NCBI RefSeq assembly: GCF_900101745.1
Contig: NZ_FNAD01000001.1
Location: forward strand, 620,001-684,000
Source of the DNA: Glycomyces harbinensis
Lineage (GTDB): Bacteria > Actinomycetota > Actinomycetes > Mycobacteriales > Micromonosporaceae
Direction: 5' to 3'
Length of the DNA stretch: 64,000 nucleotides
This document shows, piece by piece, positions 26,090-34,778 of the stretch. The notes beneath the pieces were generated by a model. It was given only the letters and a program-made list of their open reading frames with translations, was not told the DNA's origin and ran no database searches. The first letter of the stretch is position 1, and every line of letters begins with the position of its first letter. The position numbers were made by a program, and so were the translations under genes.

Positions 26090-27754
26090 TCAGGCGCGGA
26101 GCCAGACCGTGGTCTCGGGCGGCAGTTGCCTGCCGTCCAGCGGGCCGCTCGAGAGGAGCACGTCGCCCTCCGGCAGCGCGACCGGTTCGGCGCCGAAGTT
26201 GGTCACGGCCTCCCACCCGTTGTCGCGGCGGACGTGCAGCACCTCGGCGCCCGAGGGGATCCAGGCGAGCGTCTCGGCGGTCTGGAGCTCCCGGCGCAGC
26301 GCGAGGGCCTCGCGGTACAGCGCGAGCGTCGAGGCCGGGTCGTCCGCCTGGACCGCGGCCGCGTAGCGCCCGAACCATTCGGGCTGCGGCAGGTGCGCGC
26401 CCCCGTCGCCGAACCCGAAGGAGGGGCCGTCGGCCGCCCACGGGATCGGCACGCGGCAGCCGTCGCGGCCCACGTCGACACCGGGGCTGCGGAAGAACGT
26501 CGGGTCCTGGCGGTCCGCGTCCGGGATCGACGCCACCTCGCCGAGGCCGAGCTCTTCGCCCTGGTAGAGGTAGGCGCTGCCGGGCAGGGCCAGCATGAGC
26601 AGCGTCGCGGCGCGGGCGCGGCGCAGGCCGGCGGCCACGTCGAGCTCGGGTTCGGTGCCGCCCGAGAGCAGCCACGCGCGGCCGTGCTTGCGCGGCTCGT
26701 CGCCGTTGGGCGGGAGGCCGTAGCGGGTCGCGTGCCGGATCACGTCGTGGTTGGAGAACACCCACGTGGTGGACGAACCCGAGTCGGCGGCCTGCTCGAG
26801 GTTGTCGGTGATGATGGGCCGGAACGCGTCCGCGGCGAAGTCGGCCTCCAGGAGGTCGAAGTTGAACGCCTGGCCCAGGCCCTCGGCGCTGGCGTAGCGG
26901 GCGCGGCGGGCGGGCGGGTCGACCCAGGCCTCGGCGACGGCGATGCGCGGCGGGTCGTACTCGTCGAAGACCCGGCGCCAGTCCGCGTAGATGTCGTGGA
27001 CCTCGTCGCGGTCCCACAGCAGGTGGGTGCCGGTGGCGCGGTCCATCGCGGCCAGCTCGGCCTCCGAGGGCAGGTCCGGGGGCAGGTGCTTGGCGAGGGC
27101 GTGGGCGACGTCGACGCGGAAGCCGTCCACGCCGCGGTCGGACCAGAAGCGCAGGGTCTTCAGGAAGTCCGCTCGCACCTCTTCGCTCCGCCAGTTGAGG
27201 TCCGGCTGCTCGGGGGCGAACAGGTGCAGGTACCACTGGCCGTCGCCGACGGCCGTCCAGGCCGGCCCGCCGAACATGCAGGTCCAGTCGGCGGGCGGCG
27301 CTTCGCCGTGCTCGCCGAGGCCGTCGCGGAAGACGTACCGGTCGCGCTCGGGCGAGCCCTTCGGGGCCGCCAGCGCCGCCCGGAACCACTCGTGGCGGTT
27401 CGAGGAGTGGTTGGGGACGATGTCGGCGATGAGCTTGATGCCCTTGTCGTGCAGGGCCTTGATCATGACGTCGAAGTCGTCCAGGGTGCCCAGTCGCGGG
27501 TCCACGTCGCGGTAGTCGTCCACGTCGTAGCCGCCGTCGGCGAGCGCGGACGGGTAGAAGGGGCTGAGCCAGACGGCGTCGACGCCGAGGTCGGCGAGGT
27601 AGTCGGCGCGGGAGGTGATGCCCGGCAGGTCGCCCAGGCCGTCGCCGTTCGCGTCGGCGAAGCTGCGCGGGTAGATCTGGTAGACGACGGCCTGGCGCCA
27701 CCATGCGGCGTCGGCGGCCTTCGCGGTGCCGTTGCCGGTGATCGGCTCGGTCAT
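26090..27754 (-). CDS. GH13 alpha-glucosidase
   Basis: A 554-residue cytoplasmic enzyme hydrolysing alpha-glucosidic bonds of maltose-like or isomalto-oligosaccharides. Conserved regions: DIVPNHSS (111-118), GFRVDVAH with nucleophile Asp215, VAEAW with acid/base Glu275, and FSNHDV with Asp337. QIYPRSFADANGDGLGDL at the N-terminus is typical of the oligo-1,6-glucosidase/alpha-glucosidase group. It has no signal peptide. The gene is divergent from a ROK regulator that is its likely repressor. Confidence 0.95.
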   Translation of the reverse strand: MTEPITGNGTAKAADAAWWRQAVVYQIYPRSFADANGDGLGDLPGITSRADYLADLGVDAVWLSPFYPSALADGGYDVDDYRDVDPRLGTLDDFDVMIKALHDKGIKLIADIVPNHSSNRHEWFRAALAAPKGSPERDRYVFRDGLGEHGEAPPADWTCMFGGPAWTAVGDGQWYLHLFAPEQPDLNWRSEEVRADFLKTLRFWSDRGVDGFRVDVAHALAKHLPPDLPSEAELAAMDRATGTHLLWDRDEVHDIYADWRRVFDEYDPPRIAVAEAWVDPPARRARYASAEGLGQAFNFDLLEADFAADAFRPIITDNLEQAADSGSSTTWVFSNHDVIRHATRYGLPPNGDEPRKHGRAWLLSGGTEPELDVAAGLRRARAATLLMLALPGSAYLYQGEELGLGEVASIPDADRQDPTFFRSPGVDVGRDGCRVPIPWAADGPSFGFGDGGAHLPQPEWFGRYAAAVQADDPASTLALYREALALRRELQTAETLAWIPSGAEVLHVRRDNGWEAVTNFGAEPVALPEGDVLLSSGPLDGRQLPPETTVWLRA

Positions 27755-27900
27755 GTGCGGGTGCCTCTCTGCGGTGGGCGGATCGCAGGCGGGTCGGCAG
27801 TGCGGGTCGTGTGCCCCGGCGCTGCGGCCACGTTGATCCGATGATTAAATCTAATTTCAAAATCAATTCGCTACCGTCATACTGATACACCGGAGGCGAG
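27755..27900. promoter_or_regulatory. Divergent promoter region between GH13 and ROK genes
   Basis: The 146-base region contains an AT-rich block (about 27838-27870, including GATTAAATCTAATTTC) that contrasts with its surroundings. It should hold both promoters and the ROK operator, but I see no clean palindrome. A GGAGG lies just before the ROK GTG. Confidence 0.4.
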
Positions 27901-29130
27901 GTGTCAAGAGGCGTGACCGAGATCGATGAGAGGACCGCGTTCTCCCAGCGGGGAGTGAACGCGGCGACCGTGCTGGACCGCGCGTGGGACGCGTCGGCGT
28001 TCACCGCGAGCGACGTGATCGCCGCGACCGGGCTGACCCGCTCGACGGTGATCGCCCTGTGCGACGAGTTCGTGGAGCGGGGCTGGTTCGCCGAGCTCCC
28101 GAACGCGCGCGCCGCGGGCGGGGAGTACCGCAAGGGCCGCCCGGCCCGCCGCTACGAGCTGCGCGCCGACGCCGGGGCGGTGGTGGGCGTCGACGCGGGC
28201 GAGCACTGCGTCACGGCCGCCGTCGCGGACCTGCGCGGGCGCGAACTCGCCCGCACTCACACCGAACTCGACCCCGACGGCGCCGTGCAACGCACGGCCG
28301 CCGCGGACGCGACCGTCGAGCGGGCGCTCGCGCTGGCGGGCGTGCCGACCGCGTCGGTCCTGTGCATCGCGGTCGGCGTGCCGGCCCCCACCGACGCCGA
28401 GGGCAACTCCCCCGAAGGCGAGTTCGAGTTCTGGTCGCGCATGAACCCCGGTTTCGCGGCGCATTTCCGCGAGCGCGGGTGGCTCACCGAGGTCGAGAAC
28501 GACGCGAACCTGGCGGCGCTCGCCGAGGGCGCGGTCGGTGCCGGCGCGGGCGCCTCGTCGTACGTCACGCTCGTGTCCGGGGAGCGGTTCGGCGCGGGGT
28601 ACGTGGTCGACGGGCACCTGGTGCGCGGGCGCCGGGGCGGCGCCGGCGAGCTGCGGATGCTCAAGCTGGTCGAGGGCGTGGGCTCGACGCACGGCGTCGG
28701 GGCGCTGCTGCGGCAGTGGGCGCTCGCGGCCCGGTCCGAGGGCACGGCGGCGGACACGAGCCCGCTCATGCGGACGGCGCCCGAGCGCCTCGGCGCCGAG
28801 GTCGTGTTCAAGGCGGCGGAGGCGGGGGACCCGGTGGCGCTGGGGCTGGTCGAGCGGCTGGCCGAGCGGTTGGCGCGGATCTGCGCGGTCCTGGGCGGCC
28901 TGCTCGACGTGGAGCGCATCGTCTTCTCGGGCGCGGTGGCCGCGTCCCTCGCGCCGGTGCTTCGCCTTGCGGCCGAACGCCTCGGGGATCTGACGCACCC
29001 GCCGGCCCCGGAGCTGGCGGCGTCGACGCTGGGCGGTGGCGTGGTGTGCGTCGGGGCGGTCACCAGGGCGGTGGAGCTGGTCCGGACGAACGCGATGGCG
29101 CTCGTCCCGGCGCCGCGCGCGGCGGTCTGA
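27901..29130 (+). CDS. ROK-family regulator lacking the zinc site
   Basis: A 409-residue regulator with an N-terminal winged helix (TASDVIAATGLTRSTVIALCDEFVERG, residues about 35-60) and a ROK domain (VVGVDAGEHCVTAAVADLRG, VENDANLAALAEGAVG, SGERFGAGYVVDGHLVRGRRGGAGEL). The usual His and CxCGxxGC zinc ligands after this point are missing; the sequence reads GELRMLKLVEGVGSTHGVG. Similar zinc-less ROK regulators occur beside alpha-glucosidase genes. It probably represses the divergent GH13 gene in the absence of its sugar. Confidence 0.9.
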   Translation: MSRGVTEIDERTAFSQRGVNAATVLDRAWDASAFTASDVIAATGLTRSTVIALCDEFVERGWFAELPNARAAGGEYRKGRPARRYELRADAGAVVGVDAGEHCVTAAVADLRGRELARTHTELDPDGAVQRTAAADATVERALALAGVPTASVLCIAVGVPAPTDAEGNSPEGEFEFWSRMNPGFAAHFRERGWLTEVENDANLAALAEGAVGAGAGASSYVTLVSGERFGAGYVVDGHLVRGRRGGAGELRMLKLVEGVGSTHGVGALLRQWALAARSEGTAADTSPLMRTAPERLGAEVVFKAAEAGDPVALGLVERLAERLARICAVLGGLLDVERIVFSGAVAASLAPVLRLAAERLGDLTHPPAPELAASTLGGGVVCVGAVTRAVELVRTNAMALVPAPRAAV

Positions 29131-29139
29131 ACGAGAGCG

Positions 29140-29167
29140 ACGCCCCGGGACGCGGGTCCCGGGGCGT
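29140..29167. terminator. Hairpin after the second ROK gene
   Basis: ACGCCCCGGGAC (29140-29151) and its complement (29156-29167) with a GCGG loop, 10 bases past the stop. Confidence 0.75.
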
Positions 29168-29237
29168 CGGTGCGCCATGAGGTGTCCACGGGCTCACGGC
29201 GGTCGGCCGCGCCGGGAGCCCGTGGACGTCCCGTGGG

Positions 29238-30317
29238 TCAGGCCCGGCCGTAGGGGGCCGGGAGGGGGCGCTCGTCGCCGAGTTCGGCGGCGGCCTCGTG
29301 CGGCCAGTACGGGCGGCGCAGGAGTTCGCGCCCGAGCATGACCGCGTCGGCCTCGCCGTCGGCGAGGATCTTCTCGGCCTGGCGGGCCTCGGTGATGAGG
29401 CCGACCGCGGCGGTCGGCATCCCGGTCTCGCGGCGGATCCTCGCGGCGAAGGGCACCTGGTAGCCGGGGGCGGTCGGGATGGGGGCGCGCGGGACGTTGC
29501 CGCCGGAGGACACGTCGACGAGGTCCACGCCGTGCTCGCGCAGGAGCGCGGCGAGGCGGACGCTGTCGTCGGCGGTCCAGCCTTCGGGTTCGATCCAGTC
29601 GGTGGCCGAGACGCGGTACATCAGCGGGGCCCGCTCCCCCACGACGGCGCGGACGGCGTCGACGATCTCCAAGGCGAGGCGGGTGCGGTTGTCGAAGGAG
29701 CCGCCGTACCCGTCCTCGCGGCGGTTGGACATCGGCGAGAGGAACTCGTGGAGGAGGTAGCCGTGGGCGGAGTGGATCTCGACCACCTCGTATCCGGCTT
29801 CGACGGCGCGGCGGGCCGCGTCGGCGAAGGCGGTGACGACGCCCTCGATCTCCTCGCCGGTGAGCTCGTGCGGGACCTGGAGCTTGTCGCTGAAGGCGAC
29901 CGCGCTGGGGCCCACGGGCTTCCAGCCGCCTTCGCCGTCCTTGAGGGACGCGCCGCCGTTGAACTCGAGGTCGGTGCTGGCCTTGCGGCCGGCGTGGGCG
30001 AGCTGGATGCCGGGGACGGTGCCGTGGGCGCGCATGATCGCGGTCAGGCGGCGGTGGCCCGCGACCTGGGCGTCGTTCCAGATGCCGAGGTCGCCGGGGC
30101 TGATGCGCCCCTCGGCGGTGACGCCGGTGGCCTCGACGAGGATCAGGCCCGCGCCGCCGACGGCGCGGGAGCCGTAGTGCTGGACGTGCCAGTCGTTCGG
30201 GGCGCCGGTGTCCGGCCCTTCGGTGTCGGCGCTGTACTGGCACATCGGCGCCATCCAGGCCCGGTTGGGGATGGTGGTGCCGCGGATGGTGAGCGGGGTG
30301 AACAGGTTGCTGGTCAC
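29238..30317 (-). CDS. Old Yellow Enzyme family NADH:flavin oxidoreductase, YqjM type
   Basis: A 359-residue FMN enzyme that reduces C=C bonds of alpha,beta-unsaturated carbonyls with NAD(P)H. MAPMCQYSA places Cys26 and Tyr28 exactly as in YqjM, where Cys26 tunes the flavin and senses substrate. The substrate-binding His pair is in IHSAHGYL (182 and 185), and SPMSNRREDGYGGSFDNR is the family signature. It is followed by a dehydrogenase gene read in the same direction upstream, and both face a divergent MarR gene, which suggests induction by electrophiles. Confidence 0.93.
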   Translation of the reverse strand: MTSNLFTPLTIRGTTIPNRAWMAPMCQYSADTEGPDTGAPNDWHVQHYGSRAVGGAGLILVEATGVTAEGRISPGDLGIWNDAQVAGHRRLTAIMRAHGTVPGIQLAHAGRKASTDLEFNGGASLKDGEGGWKPVGPSAVAFSDKLQVPHELTGEEIEGVVTAFADAARRAVEAGYEVVEIHSAHGYLLHEFLSPMSNRREDGYGGSFDNRTRLALEIVDAVRAVVGERAPLMYRVSATDWIEPEGWTADDSVRLAALLREHGVDLVDVSSGGNVPRAPIPTAPGYQVPFAARIRRETGMPTAAVGLITEARQAEKILADGEADAVMLGRELLRRPYWPHEAAAELGDERPLPAPYGRA

Positions 30318-30444
30318 GGTGGTTCCTTCGAGGTGGCGCTGGACTGCGGTGGGTGTGGTCGGCCGCGGCGGCGTCGCCGCGGCCGGAGCGGGTGCGGCGA
30401 CGCTATCCGATGACCCTGAGCAGGGCTTCGGCGGCCGCTGCGGA

Positions 30445-31320
30445 CTACTGCGTGAAACTCGCGTAGTAGGAGGCGGCCATGTCCTCGCCGCCGTGGCCCT
30501 GGGCCGCGGCGCGGCGGAACCGCTCGGCTCCGGCCTCGGCCAGGTCGAGCCGGACGCCGGCGCCGCGGGCGGCCTCGACGATGAGGCGGGCGTCCTTCAC
30601 GGCGGTGTCGAGGCCGAAGCTCGCCTGGTCGGTGCGGCCTTCGAGGATGAGGCCGCCCTTGATGCGGGCGTACCCGGCGTCGAGCGGGCCGCCGTCGATG
30701 AGTTCGAAGAACCGCTGCGGGTCCACGTGGAGGCCTTCGGCGAGGGCGAGGACCTCGCCGATGCCGTGGGTCAAGGCCAGGACCCAGCTGTTGGCGACGA
30801 GCTTGAGCCGCGAGGCGCTGCCGTCGGCCCCGTCCGGGCCGGTCCACACGGTCTTGGCGCCGACCGCGTCGAAGACGGCGTTCGCGGTCGCGTCGCCGTT
30901 CGGGCCGGAGGCGAGCACGGTGAGCGCGCCGGCCTCGGCGGGCTCCTTGGTGCCCAGCACGGGCGCGTCGAAGAAGACCAGGCCGTGCTCGTCGGCGAAG
31001 GCGGCCAGCGCGGCGATCCCTTCGATCCCGGCGGTCGTGGACTGGATCCAGCGCACGCCCGGGCGCAGGGCGGGTGCGGCCTGGGCCATGACCTCGAGTG
31101 CGGCGGGGCCGTCGTAGAGGACGGTCACGATCGCGTCGGCGCCCTCGACGGCGGCGGCCGGGGTGTCGGCGATGCGGACGCCGGCGGCGGCGAGGGGTTC
31201 GGCCTTGCCGCGGCTGCGGTTCCAGGCACGCACGTCGTGCCCGGCGCGGGCGAGGTTGCGGGCCATCGCGGCGCCCATGATGCCGGTGCCCAGGACGGCC
31301 ACGGTCAGCTTCTCGGTCAT
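30445..31320 (-). CDS. NAD(P)-dependent beta-hydroxyacid dehydrogenase family protein
   Basis: A 291-residue enzyme of the 3-hydroxyisobutyrate/6-phosphogluconate dehydrogenase superfamily. The Rossmann motif is VAVLGTGIMGAAMARNLARAGHDV with an NRSRGK that favours NADP. The catalytic lysine region is RLKLVANSW (about residue 170). Substrates vary from hydroxyacids to succinic semialdehyde, so the reaction is left open. It is the first gene of the OYE operon, divergent from MarR. Confidence 0.9.
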   Translation of the reverse strand: MTEKLTVAVLGTGIMGAAMARNLARAGHDVRAWNRSRGKAEPLAAAGVRIADTPAAAVEGADAIVTVLYDGPAALEVMAQAAPALRPGVRWIQSTTAGIEGIAALAAFADEHGLVFFDAPVLGTKEPAEAGALTVLASGPNGDATANAVFDAVGAKTVWTGPDGADGSASRLKLVANSWVLALTHGIGEVLALAEGLHVDPQRFFELIDGGPLDAGYARIKGGLILEGRTDQASFGLDTAVKDARLIVEAARGAGVRLDLAEAGAERFRRAAAQGHGGEDMAASYYASFTQ

Positions 31321-31362
31321 GGTGCTCCTTCTCGCCGGTGCGGAACGGTCGACCCCACATTA

Positions 31363-31389
31363 CTTGCAAGCGCGGGCTAATTGCAAGCG
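31363..31389. promoter_or_regulatory. Tandem TTGCAAGCG sites, probable MarR operators
   Basis: TTGCAAGCG occurs at 31364-31372 and 31381-31389, 17 bases apart, each centred on the palindrome (C)TTGCAA(G). They lie in the 142-base region between the divergent dehydrogenase and MarR genes. Confidence 0.5.
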
Positions 31390-31462
31390 ATGGTTATTGT
31401 CGTGTTAGGTATATCGCTGTACGCTAAGCTTGCCCGGATCTCCGAGAGCGAGGAGGACCGCC

Positions 31463-31912
31463 GTGACCGCGACCCCGGACACCACGACCGCACTGGCGCA
31501 GCACTGGTGCGCGCTGTCGGCACTGCACGAGCGCATCGCCGACCACGTCGAGCGCAGGCTGGAGGCCGAGCACGACCTGAGCGTCCGCGAGTTCTCGCTG
31601 CTCACCGTCCTCAGTCGCCAGACCAAGACGAGCCACCTCCAGATGCGGCAGGTCTCCGAGGCGATCGTGCTGAGCCAGAGCGCCACGACGCGCCTGGTCA
31701 CCCGCATGGAGGACCGCGGCCTGCTGGCGCGCACGATCTGCAAGGACGACCGGCGGGGCATCTACACGAACGTCACCGAGGAGGGCGCCCGGCTGCTCGA
31801 CGCGGCCCGGCCGACCCATGACGGCGCCCTCCACGAGGCGCTCGACGAAGCGCGCCAGAACCCCGAGTTCAAGCCCCTGGTCGAGGCGCTGGAGCGCATC
31901 GGCGACCGCTGA
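31463..31912 (+). CDS. MarR-family transcriptional regulator
   Basis: A 149-residue winged-helix repressor: dimer helices at both ends, the recognition unit LQMRQVSEAIVLSQSATTRLVTRMEDRGLL (residues about 64-93) and the wing CKDDRRGIYTNVTEEG. GTG 31463 has an ideal GAGGAGG site. The two TTGCAAGCG sites upstream and the divergent dehydrogenase/OYE genes suggest it controls that operon and itself. One cysteine in the wing (TICKDD) could make it redox sensitive; this is inference. Confidence 0.9.
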   Translation: MTATPDTTTALAQHWCALSALHERIADHVERRLEAEHDLSVREFSLLTVLSRQTKTSHLQMRQVSEAIVLSQSATTRLVTRMEDRGLLARTICKDDRRGIYTNVTEEGARLLDAARPTHDGALHEALDEARQNPEFKPLVEALERIGDR

Positions 31913-31939
31913 GCAGGACGGGCGCGGCGGCGGGTCGGG

Positions 31940-32257
31940 TCAGGACTTCCAGAACTTGGCGCCGGCCAGGGCGAGGGCTTCGCGCTGAAGGCGCTTGAAG
32001 CGCTTCTCGTAGTGGTAGTTGAGGTACAGGCTCGGGATCGGGGCGTCGACGCGGTAGACGTTGCCGAGCCAGCGCGCGGGGCGGCCGTCGACCAGCTCCC
32101 ACATCTGGACGATCTTGTCGCCGGGATTGACCGTGAATCTGATGTGGATCCCGGCGGACTCGATGTCCTCGGACCTGACCCAGCCCAGGACCGCGGGGTC
32201 GGGGTATCCGCTGGGCATCGCGGTTTCGTCGGGTCCGTCCATATCCGGGCCAGCCAT
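31940..32257 (-). CDS. Small soluble protein, unknown function
   Basis: About 105 residues from ATG 32257 (an ATG at 32290 is possible; neither has a strong ribosome-binding site). The conserved-looking core is YPDPAVLGWVRSEDIESAGIHIRFTVNPGDKIVQMWELVDGRPARWLGNVYRV, written here only as positions about 18-71, followed by a basic helix ending in KFWKS. I do not recognise a family. It is convergent with the MarR gene, whose stop is 27 bases away. Confidence 0.55.
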   Translation of the reverse strand: MAGPDMDGPDETAMPSGYPDPAVLGWVRSEDIESAGIHIRFTVNPGDKIVQMWELVDGRPARWLGNVYRVDAPIPSLYLNYHYEKRFKRLQREALALAGAKFWKS

Positions 32258-32471
32258 TCCATGTATTGATGACAATCCGGGCTCCATCATCGCAGACCAC
32301 GGTATGCACGCAAGTGCCGCACAGAGTGACACCGGGTCTGCAATGCCCAGGATAGTAGGCGCAACCGGCGCGCCGACAGCGCCGCGGGCGCGAGTCGCGC
32401 CCCGGCGTGACCGGCGACCGGCGCGGCGCGCCCGGAACGCGGGCCGCGGGCGGGGGCCGGATACTGGGGGC

Positions 32472-32720
32472 ATGAAGCTCAGCCGCCCGGTCTCGGTGTT
32501 CCTCCTCGCGTTCGGCGTGTTCTCGGTGTTCGTCTGGTCGACGTTCGTAAAGAACCTGTTCGCCGACGTCAGCGGGCTGGCGTTCGACGCCGCCGGGGAC
32601 CCGACGGGTTATTTCTGGGTCCACTTGACACTGGCGGTGGTCTCGTTCGGGCTCGGCGTCGCGATCGGCGTGATCGGCCTGCGGGGCCTGCTCGCGCTCC
32701 GCGGCACCGGCCGCGACTGA
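32472..32720 (+). CDS. SCO4848-family small membrane protein
   Basis: An 82-residue protein with two hydrophobic segments (SVFLLAFGVFSVFVWSTFVKNL and GYFWVHLTLAVVSFGLGVAIGVIGLRGL). The opening MKLSRPVS and the segment arrangement match the SCO4848 family, conserved across actinobacteria with no known function. The 180 bases before it are GC-rich and show no other gene. Confidence 0.8.
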   Translation: MKLSRPVSVFLLAFGVFSVFVWSTFVKNLFADVSGLAFDAAGDPTGYFWVHLTLAVVSFGLGVAIGVIGLRGLLALRGTGRD

Positions 32721-32862
32721 TTCCTGAAAGGACGGTTCGACGACTGGGCGACTCGCCCGGGAGTCGGAAATCCGACCTGCGCCTTTTCACCCGTTCGGGA
32801 CTCGAGGGGCGGTCGTGTCTCAGGAGACCTCCGGTGCCGCGCGGCCGGTGCCGCCGGGGGCG

Positions 32863-33789
32863 TCAGGCCGCCTCCAGCGCCTCCATCGCCTGCACGGCGG
32901 CGTCGCGGTGCTTGTCGGTCTCGGTGTCGGCGAGGTGGTCGGTGAACCGCAGCAGCGCCCAGGACTTGACGCGGTCGGCGTCGGCGCCCAGGCCCTCGGC
33001 GACGGCCCGCAGGAGGCCGGTGCCGCTGTGGGGGCCGTGGAGCTGCTGCTTGAACAGGAAGTAGCCGCCGTCGAAGGCGCGCTCGGCGGCGTAGGGCTTG
33101 GGGTCGATGACCAGCCACGGCTCCCGTTCGGCCGAGACGATGTTGCCCAGGTGGGTGTCGCGGTTGCCGATGCCCAGCTCGGGCGGGTCGGCGAGCGCGT
33201 CGCACCGTTCGAGGGCGCGGCGCAGGCGGTCGTCGCCGACGCGGCGGCGCGTCTCCTCGGTCGCGTCCTCGAACTGGGCGCGCCAGCCGTCGAGCATCTC
33301 GGTGGCCTTGGGCAGCTCGGGGAATCCGGGCGGCACTTCGACGGGCCGCCACAGGCGCCGGTAGAGCCCGCACGCGATCCCGATGCGCTTCCACGCCGCC
33401 TCGGGCGTGCGGTGCCCGAAGAAGCGGGTCGACTTGAGCCGGTTGCCGGGGACGGCGTGCTCCATGAGCATCGCGCCGGTCGCCGGGTCGTACTCGTGGA
33501 GGCGCACCGCGCCGTCGCCCGCGTAGGCGCGCAGCGCGGTGGGCTCGGCGCGGTTCTCCTCGTCGACGTAGACGACCTTGAGGACCGCCCGCTCGCCGTT
33601 GTCGCGGCGGACCGGGACGACGTAGGAGTGCGAGCCGCCGCCGAAGGGGGCGCCGTCGATCCGCAGGGACCACTGTCGCGTCAGGGCCCAGACCGTCTGC
33701 GGGAGGGCGTCGAGCCATGTCCGCCCGGCCTCGCCGTGCCAAGTGAGGACATCGCGTCGGACAGAGGAGGGAACCACACCAAATCGCAT
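32863..33789 (-). CDS. Aminoglycoside/hydroxyurea kinase-like phosphotransferase
   Basis: A 308-residue protein-kinase-fold enzyme of the APH(6)/streptomycin 6-kinase type. The ATP-binding Lys is in AVLKVVYVDEEN; the Brenner-type catalytic loop is NRDTHLGNIV (family usually GDLHxGN) and the metal Asp is in LVIDPKPYA. APH(6) members phosphorylate streptomycin or small metabolites; real resistance is not shown by sequence. ATG 33789 lies six bases after GATACT with TTGCGT 18 bases further up, so the message is probably leaderless. Confidence 0.85.
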   Translation of the reverse strand: MRFGVVPSSVRRDVLTWHGEAGRTWLDALPQTVWALTRQWSLRIDGAPFGGGSHSYVVPVRRDNGERAVLKVVYVDEENRAEPTALRAYAGDGAVRLHEYDPATGAMLMEHAVPGNRLKSTRFFGHRTPEAAWKRIGIACGLYRRLWRPVEVPPGFPELPKATEMLDGWRAQFEDATEETRRRVGDDRLRRALERCDALADPPELGIGNRDTHLGNIVSAEREPWLVIDPKPYAAERAFDGGYFLFKQQLHGPHSGTGLLRAVAEGLGADADRVKSWALLRFTDHLADTETDKHRDAAVQAMEALEAA

Positions 33790-33871
33790 CCGTACAGTAT
33801 CGAGCACCGCCCTATGGCGACGCAATCCGCATACGCATGGGAGGCAAGCGGTCTGGAATTCCCTGGTGGAT

Positions 33872-34549
33872 TCAGTCGGTTGTCAAGGCGCCCACGGCGT
33901 CCGACACGGCCGTGTCGCCGCCGCGCAGTTCGAGCACGACCTTCGCGACGGCCGGGGTGCACAGGAGTTCGGCGATCACGGCGGCCACATCGGAGCGGGT
34001 GACCGCGCCGCGCCCGACCGGGGGCGCGCCGAGCAGGACCGACCCGGTGGGCGGGTCGTCGGTGAGCTGGCCGGGGCGCAGGATCACCCAGTCGAGGTCC
34101 CTGTCGCGCAGGTCGTCCTCGGCGGCGGTCTTCGCGTCGATGTAGGCGGCCCAGACCTCGTCGCGGCCCGAATCGGCCGCCTGTCCGGCGCCCATGCTGG
34201 AGATCTGGAGGAAGCGGCGCACGCCGGCGCGCTCGGAGGCCTCGGCCAGGAGCACCGCGGCGCCCCGGTCGACGGTGTCCTTCCGGGCGGCGCCGCTGCC
34301 GGGGCCGGCGCCCGCCGCGAAGACGACGGCGTCGACCTCGCCGTACATCTCGGAGGCGAGGAGCCCCGCGAGGTGTTCGGCGTCGGCCTGCTCGAGGTCG
34401 AGGACGATGGGGCGCCCGCCGATCGCGGTGAGGTCCTCGGCGTGGTCGGGGTTGCGGATGAGCCCGGTGACCGAATGCCCTTCGGCGGCCAGGATCTCGG
34501 TGAGGCGCAGCGCGATCTGTCCGTGCCCTCCGGCGATGACGACATGCAT
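33872..34549 (-). CDS. NAD(P)-binding atypical SDR-like oxidoreductase
   Basis: A 225-residue protein with an N-terminal Rossmann fold (VVIAGGHGQIALRLTEILAAEGHSVTGLIRNPDH, about residues 3-36), AVVFAAGAGPGSG and FLQISSMGAG, then WVILRPGQLTDDPPTG. This is the NAD(P)H-binding YwnB/HSCARG-like group, which often senses NADPH or modifies small molecules; no catalytic YxxxK is seen. ATG 34549 follows TATGGT (34557-34562) by seven bases, supporting a leaderless start. Confidence 0.85.
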   Translation of the reverse strand: MHVVIAGGHGQIALRLTEILAAEGHSVTGLIRNPDHAEDLTAIGGRPIVLDLEQADAEHLAGLLASEMYGEVDAVVFAAGAGPGSGAARKDTVDRGAAVLLAEASERAGVRRFLQISSMGAGQAADSGRDEVWAAYIDAKTAAEDDLRDRDLDWVILRPGQLTDDPPTGSVLLGAPPVGRGAVTRSDVAAVIAELLCTPAVAKVVLELRGGDTAVSDAVGALTTD

Positions 34550-34673
34550 ACGGCCCACCATAACCCGGACGGCGCGCCCGCGGGCCGCTCTGCGGCCAGA
34601 CGTCCGCACCGGCGGACGCGGGCTCGCGCGATGCGCGGCGGGGGACGGGAACCGGGGCGCGGAAAGCGGTCTC

Positions 34674-34702
34674 TTGACGCTTGTGGACGGGTGCGCTAGC
34701 GT
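34674..34702 (+). promoter_or_regulatory. Promoter of the 34.8-kb methyltransferase gene
   Basis: TTGACG (34674-34679), 17 bases, TAGCGT (34697-34702), about 77 bases before the start codon. Both boxes and spacing fit the housekeeping sigma factor. Confidence 0.6.
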
Positions 34703-34778
34703 GGGCGGCTCCGTTCGCGGCGGGCCGAGAGGCCCACCGCACCAGGCTATGGCGCTGCACGGCGCCTTGGGGAGACGC

